In this document: piece after piece, positions 44,885 through 54,588 of the stretch
Layout of the letters: every line of letters begins with the position of its first letter
How positions within the stretch are numbered: the stretch's first letter is position 1
Assembly (NCBI RefSeq): GCF_003072505.1
Contig: NZ_NTGB01000001.1
Span: forward strand, 2,033,955-2,097,954
Reading direction: 5' to 3'
Length of the DNA: 64,000 nucleotides
Source of the DNA: Polynucleobacter rarus
GTDB lineage: Bacteria > Pseudomonadota > Gammaproteobacteria > Burkholderiales > Burkholderiaceae
The notes under the pieces: model-generated
The model's database searches: none
Told to the model about the DNA's origin: nothing
Seen by the model: the letters and a program-made list of their open reading frames with translations, nothing else
Translations under genes and position numbers: made by a program

Positions 44885-46195
44885 TTAGTGCTTACGCTGA
44901 TTTGCCATAAAGATTTGTGTCAACATCTTTTGATACTCTTCCATAGACTGCTCATCAGACTGATGTAAAGAATGTAAAGACCCATGCATGAACTTATTAG
45001 CAAGCCCTCGGGCAAGTTCTGTCATGACCTTTAGAGGATCTTCTCCACGGATGAGTCGTTTTTTTGCTTTTTCAATCTCGATTTGCTGGAGTGCTTCACT
45101 TTTTTCAATCAAACTATTGATGAAAGGCACATTGGAGCGTTGATGTAACCAATGCATAAAGTGGTTTACTTGGGTATCGATGATTTCTTCAGCACTCTTA
45201 ACCGCCTTGGATCGAAACTGCATACCCTCTTTAACAATCTCACCCAAATCATCTACGGTATATAAATAAATATCCTGAAGACGATTAATTTCTGGTTCAA
45301 AATCACGTGGCACCGCTAAATCAACTAATACCATAGGTTGACGTTTACGTAGATTTAAAGCTGTCGTGACCATGCCTAGGCCAATGATCGGTAAGGTGCT
45401 AGAGGTACAAGACACAATAATGTCGAACTCATGTAAACGCTTAGGAACTTCTGCAAGTGGTAAAAACACCCCTTGATGGCCTTGATTATTGAGCGTCTGC
45501 ACCAAAGCTTGAGCACGTTGTGGAGTCCGATTGGAGATCGTAATGGATTTAGGTAACTTCGCCGAAAAGTGCGTCGCGCACAAATTAATCATCTCGCCGG
45601 CACCAATAAACAATACCCGTTGATTTTCAATCGGGCCTAGCACACGGGAACTTAACTTTACGGCAGCACTTGCCAAAGAAATTGCATGGGTACTAATTTC
45701 CGTGGTCGCCCTAACCTCTTTGGCAACAGAGAAGGTTTTATTAAACAATTGATTTAGATAAGTACTAATCGAACCTGCTTTTTGAGCTTCGGCAGCTGCC
45801 TGCTTCATCTGACCCAAAATCTGCGTTTCGCCAAGCACCATCGAATCTAAACCACAACCAACTCGGAATACATGTCTGACTGCCTCTGAAGCAACGGTTG
45901 TCTGCACATAAGGCATTAAATCTTTAACTGATAATTTTTTCTGGGATGCTAGCCAATCTAAGGTCTTGGCCTGAATCTGATTTTCGGAGATGTGTTGATC
46001 ATTTGCCGCACAATAAACCTCCATACGGTTACAGGTCGATAAAATAGCGACCTCAGATGATGAATCTGAAGTGTGGTTTAAATAATTTTTTAAATCAGCT
46101 AAAGCATCTTGCATAGTGTCCGGCGCAAGGGCGACTTTTTCCCGAACATCTACCGGAGCAATCTGGTGATTAATACCGATGGTAAGAAGGTTCAC
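44885..46195 (-). CDS. hemA: Glutamyl-tRNA reductase
   Basis: 436 residues from the GTG at 46195, which has GGAGGA seven bases upstream; a TTG four codons earlier is less likely. '[20 protein letters not shown]', catalytic Cys in '[11 protein letters not shown]' (C55), NADPH domain '[17 protein letters not shown]' and '[10 protein letters not shown]', C-terminal dimerisation helices ending '[11 protein letters not shown]'. First committed step of C5 tetrapyrrole synthesis. Divergent from the BchO-like/ccm operon across ~390 bp rich in dyads. Confidence 0.95.
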   Translation of the reverse strand: MNLLTIGINHQIAPVDVREKVALAPDTMQDALADLKNYLNHTSDSSSEVAILSTCNRMEVYCAANDQHISENQIQAKTLDWLASQKKLSVKDLMPYVQTTVASEAVRHVFRVGCGLDSMVLGETQILGQMKQAAAEAQKAGSISTYLNQLFNKTFSVAKEVRATTEISTHAISLASAAVKLSSRVLGPIENQRVLFIGAGEMINLCATHFSAKLPKSITISNRTPQRAQALVQTLNNQGHQGVFLPLAEVPKRLHEFDIIVSCTSSTLPIIGLGMVTTALNLRKRQPMVLVDLAVPRDFEPEINRLQDIYLYTVDDLGEIVKEGMQFRSKAVKSAEEIIDTQVNHFMHWLHQRSNVPFINSLIEKSEALQQIEIEKAKKRLIRGEDPLKVMTELARGLANKFMHGSLHSLHQSDEQSMEEYQKMLTQIFMANQRKH

Positions 46196-46207
46196 ACCTT
46201 CCTCCAA

Positions 46208-46594
46208 ACACAGCGCGGTAAATTATGTTGATCAAGATTCATAAAAAAGGGCCAAACTTCCTCTGATTAACGATTCAAATCGTTACAAATAAGTTGCATC
46301 TCTAGCTAGAGAATTAGTGGGATACTGAATTTTATCCCATTTTTAGGCTTTTAACCGTATTATGAACTCGTTCTTGCGGGAAAGTGAGCTTGCATTCACT
46401 TTTGAAAAACTATTGAGAGGAAGTATACCAAAGGGGTATTTCAACAATAGTGAATACGTTCACAACACTGATAATCGTTAAGGTTATACTTGACTCTATG
46501 CCTGAAAGCCTTTTAAACACTTCCCATAAAAGACGATTTAAGGAAATATTCGCTTTAAAAGTAAGTTCATTGCGTATTTTCTTGCGTCCATCAT
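46208..46594. promoter_or_regulatory. Dyad-rich regulatory region between hemA and the BchO-like/ccm operon
   Basis: No gene. Contains an inverted repeat AACGATT-CA-AATCGTT (46269-46284), a 12-bp palindrome CTCTAGCTAGAG (46300-46311), a terminator-like hairpin TGGGATA/TATCCCA followed by TTTTT (46318-46344), a second hairpin AAAGTGA/TCACTTT (46381-46402) and GTGAA-TACG-TTCAC (46450-46463). The plus-strand hairpin with T tract has no upstream plus-strand gene to end, so it could be an attenuator in a long leader. No TGT-N12-ACA (PpsR/CrtJ) site seen. Confidence 0.55.
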
Positions 46595-47503
46595 ATGTCC
46601 AACTCTAATTTATCCCTCATACCCAAAGATTGGCCCAACCGTAACTTGAGTACGAGTATTTTAGTAAATCATATCCAATGGCATGTACAAATCCATCGAC
46701 ACCTCGACCCTGAGGCGAAAACTATCTTATTGATTCATGGGGCGGGAGCTAGTTCCCACTCTTGGGAAAATATCTTGCCCAATTTAATGCAAGAATTTAC
46801 AGTCATTGCTCCCGACTTACCAGGGCACGGCTTTACTACTGGGTATGATCAAAATTTATTAAAGATCGATGATATTGCATTCGACCTGCATTTATTAATC
46901 GAAGAGTTGGGCATTCCTAGTCCTAATATCTTCATTGGTCATTCGGCTGGAGCGAACATTTGCCTGGCTTTAAGCCTGCTTTGTGAGAGTGAACCTGACT
47001 TACTCATTGGGATGAACCCTGCCCTAGTCCCTCCACCCAATGCATATAAAATATTTTTAGGTCCATTAATTAATCCAATTGCGACTTCATCATTCATGGC
47101 CCATTTTTTGGCGAGTACCCTCAGATTATCGGGTGCTATCGATAAAATACTTGATTCGACCAATTCAGAATTAACTTCTCTGCAAAGATCGCGCTATAAA
47201 ACTCTATTTAGTGAATCGAATCATATTAATAGTGCTTTAAGTTTCGTCGCCGCCATTGATATTCCTAAACTTTTAAAACAAAGTAGCAAAATTCACAGTC
47301 ATTTGGCATTCGTACTTGCTAAACAGGACTCTTGGATTCAAATCGCATCTGTCAAGTCGGTGATTAAAGAGTATTATCCCAAAGCCTTGATTTATGAAGA
47401 AGAAGGTGGTCATTTGTTTCACGAAGCAAATCCCCTTAGGGCTCTAGAAATTATTCATACTACAATTCAAAATGTTTATTTTGATATTAAAGTGTCCAAC
47501 TAA
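46595..47503 (+). CDS. Alpha/beta hydrolase resembling BchO (magnesium-chelatase accessory protein)
   Basis: 302 residues. The N-terminal 'KDWPNRNLS', 'IQWHVQIHRH', 'ILLIHGAGASSHSWENILPNL' and 'VIAPDLPGHGFTTG' follow the BchO pattern (DWPNR, WHVQ, HGTGASTHSW, APDLPGHGFT) more closely than generic hydrolases; nucleophile elbow GHSAGA, and C-terminal 'HINSALSFVAAIDIPKLL' and 'GGHLFHEANPL'. BchO is linked to bacteriochlorophyll synthesis, but no other photosynthesis gene is in the window. It sits 5 bp before ccmA and so leads the cytochrome c maturation operon, opposite hemA. A role in tetrapyrrole handling is inferred. Confidence 0.66.
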   Translation: MSNSNLSLIPKDWPNRNLSTSILVNHIQWHVQIHRHLDPEAKTILLIHGAGASSHSWENILPNLMQEFTVIAPDLPGHGFTTGYDQNLLKIDDIAFDLHLLIEELGIPSPNIFIGHSAGANICLALSLLCESEPDLLIGMNPALVPPPNAYKIFLGPLINPIATSSFMAHFLASTLRLSGAIDKILDSTNSELTSLQRSRYKTLFSESNHINSALSFVAAIDIPKLLKQSSKIHSHLAFVLAKQDSWIQIASVKSVIKEYYPKALIYEEEGGHLFHEANPLRALEIIHTTIQNVYFDIKVSN

Positions 47504-47508
47504 ATTTC

Positions 47509-48153
47509 ATGCTTAGTGCTATCAATATTTCTTGTCAAAGAGGTCGCCAAATGCTTTGGAAAGACCTTAGCTTGGAAACTGCGCCTGGCACGATCACTTT
47601 TATTCGAGGTGCAAATGGGCAAGGTAAATCCTCTTTGCTGAGAATTTTAGCGGGGCTTAGCACTCCTTATGAGGGCCAAGTTCTTTGGCAAGGTGAGCTT
47701 TTGAAAAAAAATCTTGATGATTTTCATCGCTCAATCAGCTATTTTGGTCATACCATTCCTCTGAAAGGGGACCTTAGTGCGATCAATAATCTAAGTTACC
47801 TCATGCAGATTCATGGTTTAAGTTATAGCAATGATGTTATTGAGCAAGCACTACTTGATTGGGGCCTACCAGCTAGAACCATTCACCTACCCGCTAAACT
47901 GCTTTCTCAAGGTCAAAAACAGCGAGTTTGCTTGGCCCAACTTCATTTAAGTCAAAGTGTAGTATGGATTCTTGACGAACCTTTTAATGGTTTAGATTTG
48001 AGCGGGTCGAATTTATTGTTAACTGCCTTTGCTAAACATTTAAGCCAACAAGGTAGTATCGTATTAACCAGCCACCTCCATTCGAGTTTACGCTTACCCA
48101 ATTCCCCTCTGCAAGACTGTGCAGAGTCAATTATCGAATTGCAAGGGGTATAA
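47509..48153 (+). CDS. ccmA: CcmA, haem-export ABC ATPase of cytochrome c maturation
   Basis: 214 residues. Walker A GANGQGKSS (34-42), signature LSQGQ (132-136), Walker B 'VVWILDEPFNGLD' (151-163). Works with CcmB and releases holo-CcmE from the CcmC complex by ATP hydrolysis. 2 bp upstream of ccmB. Confidence 0.95.
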   Translation: MLSAINISCQRGRQMLWKDLSLETAPGTITFIRGANGQGKSSLLRILAGLSTPYEGQVLWQGELLKKNLDDFHRSISYFGHTIPLKGDLSAINNLSYLMQIHGLSYSNDVIEQALLDWGLPARTIHLPAKLLSQGQKQRVCLAQLHLSQSVVWILDEPFNGLDLSGSNLLLTAFAKHLSQQGSIVLTSHLHSSLRLPNSPLQDCAESIIELQGV

Positions 48154-48155
48154 AA

Positions 48156-48866
48156 ATGACAACTCAAAGTAATTCCACTACCAAGACTAGTAGTTCAAAC
48201 TTTGTAATTCTTTATTCAGTCTTTAAAAGGGATATAGGGCTTGCCCTAACTCGAAAAACCGATACGCTAGGCGCAATTTTTTTCTTTGCCTTAGTAGTGA
48301 GTCTTTTTCCTTTAGGAATTGGTTCTGAACCCAACCTTCTGCGCCAAATTGCGCCAGGGGTGATCTGGGTTAGTGCCCTTTTGGCAAGTATGCTTTCAAC
48401 CAATCGCTTATTTAACGACGACTATCAAGATGGCATTTTGGAGCAGTTATTATTGTCCCCTTGCCCCTTAGAGTTGATTGTCTTCACCAAGATATTGGCG
48501 CATTGGTGTTGTACTGGTCTAATTTTATTGATTGTTTCTCCAATCTTAGCTATCCAATTTGATATGACCACTGAAACGATTAAGGTATTAATGATGGGTC
48601 TTGCCATTGGCACGCCTATTTTAAGTTGTATAGGCGCAATTGGCTCTGCCCTCACTTTAGGTCTAAAAAGCTCAGGGGCTCTTATTTCCCTCTTAGCTTT
48701 ACCACTCTTGATTCCGGTCTTAATTCTTGGGACTTTGGCTGTCGGTGCGGTGGGCTCGAATGTATCTTTTTCGGTATACTTGAATCTATTAGCAGCGCTG
48801 TGTGTGTTATCCATTTTTTTTGGTCCCATTGCAAGTGCTGCCGGTCTAAGAATTGCCTTGGACTAG
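48156..48866 (+). CDS. ccmB: CcmB, membrane subunit of the cytochrome c maturation ABC complex
   Basis: 236 residues with six predicted membrane helices: 'VFKRDIGLALTRKTDTLGAIFFFALVVSLFPLGIG' in split blocks, 'APGVIWVSALLASMLSTNRLF', 'GILEQLLLSPCPLELIVFTKI'. Partner of CcmA. The first ~20 residues are Ser/Thr rich and slightly longer than usual. Confidence 0.93.
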   Translation: MTTQSNSTTKTSSSNFVILYSVFKRDIGLALTRKTDTLGAIFFFALVVSLFPLGIGSEPNLLRQIAPGVIWVSALLASMLSTNRLFNDDYQDGILEQLLLSPCPLELIVFTKILAHWCCTGLILLIVSPILAIQFDMTTETIKVLMMGLAIGTPILSCIGAIGSALTLGLKSSGALISLLALPLLIPVLILGTLAVGAVGSNVSFSVYLNLLAALCVLSIFFGPIASAAGLRIALD

Positions 48867-48886
48867 CCAAATAATTTGACAACATA

Positions 48887-49672
48887 ATGGACAATTCGCA
48901 TTTAAGCAGTTCTCAACCGACTAAAAAAATCAACTGGTTTGCATTTTCTGCTCCCAGTCGCTTTTATGCCTTGACTCAAAAAATAATCCCTTTATGTTGG
49001 TTTATGGCTCTAAGCTTTGGTATTGCTGGTCTAGTGATTGGGCTGCTATATGCCCCAACAGATGCTACTCAAGGGGATTCTTACCGAATTATTTTCATTC
49101 ATGTACCGTCCGCATGGATGTCAATGGTCCTCTATACAGCAATGGCCTTTTGGGCGGCAATCGGTTTAATTTTTAACGCCAGACTGGCTTATCGACTTTC
49201 TATTTCAATTGCTCCAACTGGCGCTTTAATGACTTTTATTGCATTATGGACTGGCGCGTTATGGGGAAAACCTACTTGGGGGACCTGGTGGGTGTGGGAT
49301 GCGCGGCTGACTACCGAGTTGATTCTATTATTTTTGTATATTGGCTACATTAGCCTTTACCAAGCGATTGATGATGAACGCAAAGCAGCTAAAGCAGCGT
49401 CATTGCTGGCTATCATTGGCGTCGTCAACGTACCGATTATTTATTTTTCAGTGAAATGGTGGAATACCCTACATCAAGGTGCCACCATCACCATGACCAA
49501 AGCTCCCAGTATGGAAAGTTCCATGTTACTGGCGCTCTTACTCATGACAGTGGCTTTTTGGGCCTACGCTTTTGCTGCAGTCTTTACTAGAACCAATCAA
49601 ACATCCCTCATTGAGGATCATCATGCTGATTGGGTTAAAGCAGTTTTAACTCCTTCGAAAGCTTCATCATGA
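48887..49672 (+). CDS. ccmC: CcmC, haem-handling protein that loads CcmE
   Basis: 261 residues, six membrane helices. The tryptophan-rich WWD motif 'PTWGTWWVWDARLTTELIL' and flanking His residues ('IIFIHVPSAWMSM', 'KWWNTLHQGATI') bind haem at the periplasmic face and present it to CcmE. Overlaps ccmD by 4 bp. Confidence 0.95.
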   Translation: MDNSHLSSSQPTKKINWFAFSAPSRFYALTQKIIPLCWFMALSFGIAGLVIGLLYAPTDATQGDSYRIIFIHVPSAWMSMVLYTAMAFWAAIGLIFNARLAYRLSISIAPTGALMTFIALWTGALWGKPTWGTWWVWDARLTTELILLFLYIGYISLYQAIDDERKAAKAASLLAIIGVVNVPIIYFSVKWWNTLHQGATITMTKAPSMESSMLLALLLMTVAFWAYAFAAVFTRTNQTSLIEDHHADWVKAVLTPSKASS

Positions 49673-49821
49673 TTTGGGGATCTTTTTCAGAATTTATTAG
49701 TATGCGAGGATATGCCCTTTATGTTTGGGGGTCTTTTGGGATGACTGCACTCTTGATGGCCTGGGAAGTTCTACAATTGCGTAAGAAAAAACGAGAACTC
49801 CATTTAGGGCGCGATGTATGA
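49669..49821 (+). CDS. ccmD: CcmD, small membrane adaptor of the CcmABCD complex
   Basis: A 50-codon gene: ATG at 49669 overlaps the ccmC stop (ATGA), TGA at 49819-49821 overlaps the ccmE ATG. It encodes 'SMRGYALYVWGSFGMTALLM' as the single membrane helix, then a basic tail 'LRKKKREL'. The Tyr before VW..., one helix and basic C-terminus are the conserved CcmD features. It stabilises holo-CcmE release. Confidence 0.92.
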   Translation: MIWGSFSEFISMRGYALYVWGSFGMTALLMAWEVLQLRKKKRELHLGRDV

Positions 49822-50291
49822 AACCACGGAACAAACGTATATTATTGATTTTGATAGGACTAGTGGCTCTTGGAGTCGCTGCGTTTTTTGTGTTGCGTGC
49901 TTTTAATGAAAATTTAGTTTTTTTCTACACTCCATCCCAAATCGCCAATCATGAAGCACCGACGAATAAAAGTTTTCGTATTGGTGGCATGGTCGTTGAG
50001 AACAGCTTGCAGCGTGAACCCGGTGGCTTGGAAGTGAAGTTTATTGTTACTGATACCGCACAATCCGTTCCTGTGCAATACGCTGGGATCTTGCCTGACC
50101 TTTTCAAAGAAGGTAAAGGCGTGGTGGCTGAAGGGCGGTTAAATGCACAAGGCGTCTTTGTAGCATCCCAAGTCTTAGCAAAGCATGATGAAAACTATAT
50201 GCCTCCTGAGGCGAAAGATGCAGTAAAAGCTGCACAAGAAAATCAAAATAATTTAGCTAAGACTCTGCAAAACACGGACCCGAAAAAATGA
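49818..50291 (+). CDS. ccmE: CcmE, periplasmic haem chaperone
   Basis: 157 residues: N-terminal anchor helix (~8-28), OB-fold body ('SFRIGGMVVENSLQRE', 'VQYAGILPDLFKEGKGVVAEG' in split blocks) and the haem-binding HxxxY motif with H123 and Y127 in 'LAKHDENYMPPE'. Haem is covalently attached to the His and then passed to CcmF. Overlaps its neighbours on both sides by 4 bp. Confidence 0.95.
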   Translation: MKPRNKRILLILIGLVALGVAAFFVLRAFNENLVFFYTPSQIANHEAPTNKSFRIGGMVVENSLQREPGGLEVKFIVTDTAQSVPVQYAGILPDLFKEGKGVVAEGRLNAQGVFVASQVLAKHDENYMPPEAKDAVKAAQENQNNLAKTLQNTDPKK

Positions 50292-52231
50292 TTCCAGAAA
50301 TTGGCCACTTAGCGCTCATTATTGCCCTCGTCGCATCACTCATTCAATGTGTATTACCAATGTGGGGTGCACATACCAACCAAACCCAATTAATGCAAGT
50401 GGCTCGACCAACAGCTTATACCCAATTATTTTTTGTGATCATTGCGTTTGTTGCTCTCATGACTTCTTTTATCAATAAAGATTTCTCCGTGATTAATGTG
50501 GTCCAAAACTCCAATGCGGATTTACCAACCATTTACCGGATTTGTGCTACATGGGGTAGTCACGAAGGATCTATCTTACTTTGGGGCTTGATGCTTGCTC
50601 TATGGAGCAGTGCTGTTGCTCGCTTTTCAAAACATTTAACCCTACCCATCTTAGCCAGAACTTTAGGTGTATTAGGATTTATTAGTTTTGGCACCATCTT
50701 ATTTACACTGATTACTTCGAATCCTTTCCTAAGAATGATTCCTGCAGCCAGCAACGGGACTGATCTCAATCCTCTTCTGCAAGACCCAGGAATGATTATC
50801 CATCCGCCGATGTTATACATGGGTTATGTTGGTACCTCAGTAGTGTTTTCGCTAGCTATTGCTGCCTTGCTTTCCGGTAAATTAGATACCGCTTGGGCTA
50901 GATGGTCAAGACCTTGGATTACGGTTGCTTGGTGTTTTCTAACAATCGGTATTGCACTGGGAAGTGGTTGGGCTTATTACGAATTAGGCTGGGGTGGTTG
51001 GTGGTTTTGGGACCCTGTCGAAAATGCCTCTTTTATGCCATGGTTGCTCGGTACAGCTTTGATCCATTCACTTGCTGTTACTGAAAAACGCGGTGGCTTT
51101 AAGATGTGGACGGCCCTGTTGGCAATCTTGACATTTTCCATGTCATTGCTAGGAACTTTTTTGGTTCGTTCCGGTGTGATTACTTCAGTTCATGCCTTTG
51201 CAACAGATCCAGAACGAGGTATTTTCATCCTCATTTTCTTGGCTATTTTAATCGGTGGTTCTCTAACGCTTTTCTCCATCAGAGCACCCAAAGCGGTTGC
51301 TGGTGAGGAGTTTGATCTAGTTTCCAAAGATTCGATGTTGCTGACCAATAATATTCTTTTGCTGGTAGCTGCTGCTGCCGTCTTACTTGGCACTCTTTAT
51401 CCCCTCATCTTGGAAGCATTAGGTCTGGGCAAATTATCTGTTGGTAAACCTTATTTTGATGCTGTCTTTGTACCATTGATGACTCCTGCTCTTTTTCTAA
51501 TGGGCGTTGGGCCAATCACTCGTTGGCGTAGTGCAAAACCAATCGACCTAGTGACACAGTTAAGGTGGGCGCTTGGAGCAACGGTTGTTAGTGCAGTCTT
51601 TACGCCTTTTGTGCTGCGGAGTTGGACTCCTGGCATTGGCTTTGGCCTGTTTTTGGCAATCTGGATTACAACAGCCAGTTTAGTCAACCTATTCAACCGG
51701 ATCAAATCTCATCCTGCTAATGCAATTTCGGCACTTCGTGCTCAAAGTGCCAGTTACTATGGGATGTTAATTGCACATATTGGTGTGGCAGTCTTTATCT
51801 TTGGCGTCACGATGGTCAATGGCTTTGAGGAAGAAAAAGATCTAAGAATGTCGGCTGGTACTTCAAACTCCTTGGCGGGTTATGATTTTGTTCTTAATAA
51901 TATTCAACAAGTCCAAGGTGAAAATTATGTTGCCGCCCAGGCAACCATTACGGTCACAAAAGATAATCAATTCGTTACAGTAATGAAGCCTGAAAAGAGA
52001 AAATACTTTTCCTCACAAATGCTAATGACTGAGGCAGCGATTCACACTAGTTTCACTGGTGACTTATATATCTCAATGGCAGAAGCTATTAGTAACACTG
52101 AGTGGGGGGTCAAAATTCAATTTAAACCCTTCATCAATTGGATTTGGGGTGGTGCATTCCTAATTGCCTTAGGTGGTTTTTTTGCAGTCATGGATAAAAA
52201 ATATCGCTTTAAAAAAAATAAGTCTCTATGA
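50288..52231 (+). CDS. ccmF: CcmF, haem lyase subunit
   Basis: 647 residues, about 13-15 membrane helices. WWD motif 'GWGGWWFWDPVENASFMPW', 'WGSHEGSILLW' and 'DPGMIIHPPMLYMGYVG' near the haem site, C-terminal 'YGMLIAHIGVAVFIFGV' and a periplasmic domain. Transfers haem from CcmE to apocytochrome c. Coupled to ccmE and ccmG by 4-bp overlaps. Confidence 0.95.
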   Translation: MIPEIGHLALIIALVASLIQCVLPMWGAHTNQTQLMQVARPTAYTQLFFVIIAFVALMTSFINKDFSVINVVQNSNADLPTIYRICATWGSHEGSILLWGLMLALWSSAVARFSKHLTLPILARTLGVLGFISFGTILFTLITSNPFLRMIPAASNGTDLNPLLQDPGMIIHPPMLYMGYVGTSVVFSLAIAALLSGKLDTAWARWSRPWITVAWCFLTIGIALGSGWAYYELGWGGWWFWDPVENASFMPWLLGTALIHSLAVTEKRGGFKMWTALLAILTFSMSLLGTFLVRSGVITSVHAFATDPERGIFILIFLAILIGGSLTLFSIRAPKAVAGEEFDLVSKDSMLLTNNILLLVAAAAVLLGTLYPLILEALGLGKLSVGKPYFDAVFVPLMTPALFLMGVGPITRWRSAKPIDLVTQLRWALGATVVSAVFTPFVLRSWTPGIGFGLFLAIWITTASLVNLFNRIKSHPANAISALRAQSASYYGMLIAHIGVAVFIFGVTMVNGFEEEKDLRMSAGTSNSLAGYDFVLNNIQQVQGENYVAAQATITVTKDNQFVTVMKPEKRKYFSSQMLMTEAAIHTSFTGDLYISMAEAISNTEWGVKIQFKPFINWIWGGAFLIALGGFFAVMDKKYRFKKNKSL

Positions 52232-52743
52232 AACGTTTACCCCTCATCATTTTCGCTATTCTTGTCGTCTTTTTAGTAATAGGTCTTACGCTCAAGCCTA
52301 AAGAAATACCATCGCCCTTTATTGGCAAACCAGCTCCTGCTTTTGAATTAAGTATTCTTAGTCAAACTGAGCGCTTTGAACCAAAATCAATGCTTGGTCG
52401 TGTTTGGTTATTAAACGTATGGGCTTCATGGTGTACTTCTTGTCGTGAAGAGCATCCACTATTAATCGAGTTTAGTAAACAAAAACTCGTTCCAATCATT
52501 GGACTGAACTATAAAGATAAAGATCCTGAAGCTATCAAATGGCTAAATGATCTTGGTAATCCTTATGATTTTTCAGTGGTAGATGCAAAAGGTAAAGTTG
52601 GAATTGATTATGGGGTTTACGGCGTTCCAGAAACTTTTGTCATTGATAAGTCTGGCAAAATTGTTCATAAGCACATTGGCCCTTTAACACCTGAGGCGTT
52701 GAACAAGGATATATTGCCTTTACTTAAAAAGCTAAACTCATAA
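52228..52743 (+). CDS. ccmG: CcmG/DsbE thioredoxin-like reductant
   Basis: 171 residues with an N-terminal anchor helix and a thioredoxin fold: CTSC (C69, C72) in 'NVWASWCTSCREEHP' and cis-Pro region 'GVYGVPETFVIDKSGKI'. Reduces the CXXCH cysteines of apocytochromes (via or with CcmH). 1-bp gap to ccmH. Confidence 0.95.
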   Translation: MKRLPLIIFAILVVFLVIGLTLKPKEIPSPFIGKPAPAFELSILSQTERFEPKSMLGRVWLLNVWASWCTSCREEHPLLIEFSKQKLVPIIGLNYKDKDPEAIKWLNDLGNPYDFSVVDAKGKVGIDYGVYGVPETFVIDKSGKIVHKHIGPLTPEALNKDILPLLKKLNS

Positions 52744-52744
52744 T

Positions 52745-53284
52745 ATGCATCACAAGAAATTGACTATTCAAAACTGGCCTCATGGTTTTTTTCGGAGCGT
52801 CTTGTTTATTCTCACTCTAAGCAGTCTGGGTCTATTAGCGGTCAATGCTGATGCGCAATCAAATATAGCGCAACCTCTTGCGAAAGATCCTGCTCTAGAA
52901 GCAAGGGTGATGGATATTGCGAAAGATTTACGTTGTTTAGTCTGTCAAAATGAAACGATCGCTGGTTCGCACGCTGACTTAGCAATCGATTTGCGTAATC
53001 AAATTCAAGATCAACTCGAAGCTGGGAAATCTAAAAACGAGATCATGCAATATATGGTGGATCGTTATGGCGACTTTATCTTGTTCAAGCCCCCAGTTAA
53101 ATCATCTACTCTTGTTTTATGGTTAGGTCCCTTCTTACTTTTGCTTCTCGGGATGTGGACGCTTTGGCGTTTTATTAAAAAGCAATCTAAAACAAAAAAA
53201 GTGACAGTTTTTTCTGATCAAGATTTATCCCAAGCACGAGCAATGCTCGAATCTAAAGATTATTTAAAGAAAGATGCCGAGTGA
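52745..53284 (+). CDS. ccmH: CcmH (CcmL-type) thiol-redox subunit
   Basis: 179 residues: a cleavable or anchoring N-terminal hydrophobic segment, the LRCLVCQN redox motif (C64, C67) followed by 'IAGSHADLAIDLRNQIQDQLEAGKS' in split blocks, one C-terminal membrane helix (~118-137) and a cytoplasmic tail. The TPR part is a separate gene (ccmI), unlike the fused E. coli CcmH. Overlaps ccmI by 4 bp. Confidence 0.94.
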   Translation: MHHKKLTIQNWPHGFFRSVLFILTLSSLGLLAVNADAQSNIAQPLAKDPALEARVMDIAKDLRCLVCQNETIAGSHADLAIDLRNQIQDQLEAGKSKNEIMQYMVDRYGDFILFKPPVKSSTLVLWLGPFLLLLLGMWTLWRFIKKQSKTKKVTVFSDQDLSQARAMLESKDYLKKDAE

Positions 53285-54483
53285 TTCTATTTTTAATCAT
53301 TGCAGTTGTTCTTATTGGTATTGGCACCACTCTACTCATATTGCCTTTTTTTAGAAGCGCTAAGCAGAATTCAAGCTCTAACGAATTACCTCAATCACAA
53401 ACAAGTCTTTCTATCCTGCAAGAAAATTTATCTCAACTAAAAGTTGAGCATCAGATGGGGCATGTAACAGATGAAGACTTTGCTAAACAACAGGAAGAGC
53501 TTGAAAAGCGTGCCTTAGACGAGGTCCTATCTGACGCTCAGCAAAATATCGCTATAGAAAATAACTTTGTGAAAAAATTACCTCTTTTTCTGGCAATTTT
53601 TATTCCCTTAGCAGTTGTAGGTTTGTATTTTATTACCGGTAATCCAAATGCAATTAACCCTCCAGCCGATCCCCAAGAACAACAAATTTTGCAGATGGCA
53701 AAACAGTTAGAGGATCGATTAAAAACGGACCCAAACAATGCTCAAGGGTGGGTCTTTTTAGCGAGAACTTATGGTGCACTGAATCGTCTAACAGATGCAA
53801 AAAATGCCTTTAATAAAGCTCTTTCTTTAGATCCTAAAAATAGTGATACCTTAGCTGATTTAGCAGACTTAGTTGCTTATGAAAATAAGTCAATGAATGG
53901 ACAAGCCCTAGATTTAATCGATCAATCTCTTGCTGCCAATCCCAAGAATCCGAAAGCACTCGCCCTCAAAGGTACAGCAGCTTTTGAAAAAGGCGATTAT
54001 GCTAGCGCAATTAAAAATTGGGAGTTGGCAATACCGAACCTAGGCCCCAGTGAGGCTGCATTTGCTCAAGGCTTAAATGCAAGTATCGCGGAAGCGAAAA
54101 ATCTTTTAAAGCCAAATCAAGTAGTCGCCACCAACCCTGCACTGACCATTTCTGGAAAAGTAATGATTACCCCAGGTCTCCAAGGTCAAGTCAGCCCTAC
54201 CGATATTGTGTTTATTTACGCTAAAGCAATTGAGGGTCCAAAACTGCCTCTTGCGATTATAAAATCTACTGCAGGTCAACTGCCGACTAGTTTCGTCCTT
54301 TCCGATGCGCAGTCAATGTCCCCACAATTTAAGTTGAGTCAATTTAAAGAGGTCAGTCTGACTGCCAGAATTTCTAAATCAGGTAACGCTATACCTGAGA
54401 AGGGGGACCTCATTGGTTTCATTCCTAAGCTAAAAATTGGTGAAAAAAATATACAACTCATCATTCAGGATATTCAACCATAG
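53281..54483 (+). CDS. ccmI: CcmI, TPR apocytochrome chaperone
   Basis: 400 residues from a GTG that overlaps the ccmH stop. Two membrane helices (~1-20 and ~96-115), between them a cytoplasmic coiled segment, then TPR repeats ('GWVFLARTYGALNRLTDAKNAF', 'NPKNPKALALKGTAAFEKGDY' in separate repeats) and a C-terminal beta domain ('SGKVMITPGLQGQVSPTDIVF'). Binds the apocytochrome C-terminus. Last gene of the operon. Confidence 0.9.
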   Translation: MILFLIIAVVLIGIGTTLLILPFFRSAKQNSSSNELPQSQTSLSILQENLSQLKVEHQMGHVTDEDFAKQQEELEKRALDEVLSDAQQNIAIENNFVKKLPLFLAIFIPLAVVGLYFITGNPNAINPPADPQEQQILQMAKQLEDRLKTDPNNAQGWVFLARTYGALNRLTDAKNAFNKALSLDPKNSDTLADLADLVAYENKSMNGQALDLIDQSLAANPKNPKALALKGTAAFEKGDYASAIKNWELAIPNLGPSEAAFAQGLNASIAEAKNLLKPNQVVATNPALTISGKVMITPGLQGQVSPTDIVFIYAKAIEGPKLPLAIIKSTAGQLPTSFVLSDAQSMSPQFKLSQFKEVSLTARISKSGNAIPEKGDLIGFIPKLKIGEKNIQLIIQDIQP

Positions 54484-54588
54484 GATAAAAGGTAATGCTA
54501 ACGTTCTAAACCATTAGAGAGTTTTAGAGTTCAGATCCTAAAGGGAGGTTTATAATCTACTGCATCCTCTTCAACAAAGAACTAAGCA

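Noticed and set aside
46208..46594. PpsR/CrtJ (TGT-N12-ACA) sites that would support photosynthetic regulation
   Set aside because: No such motif found in the hemA/BchO-like intergenic region.
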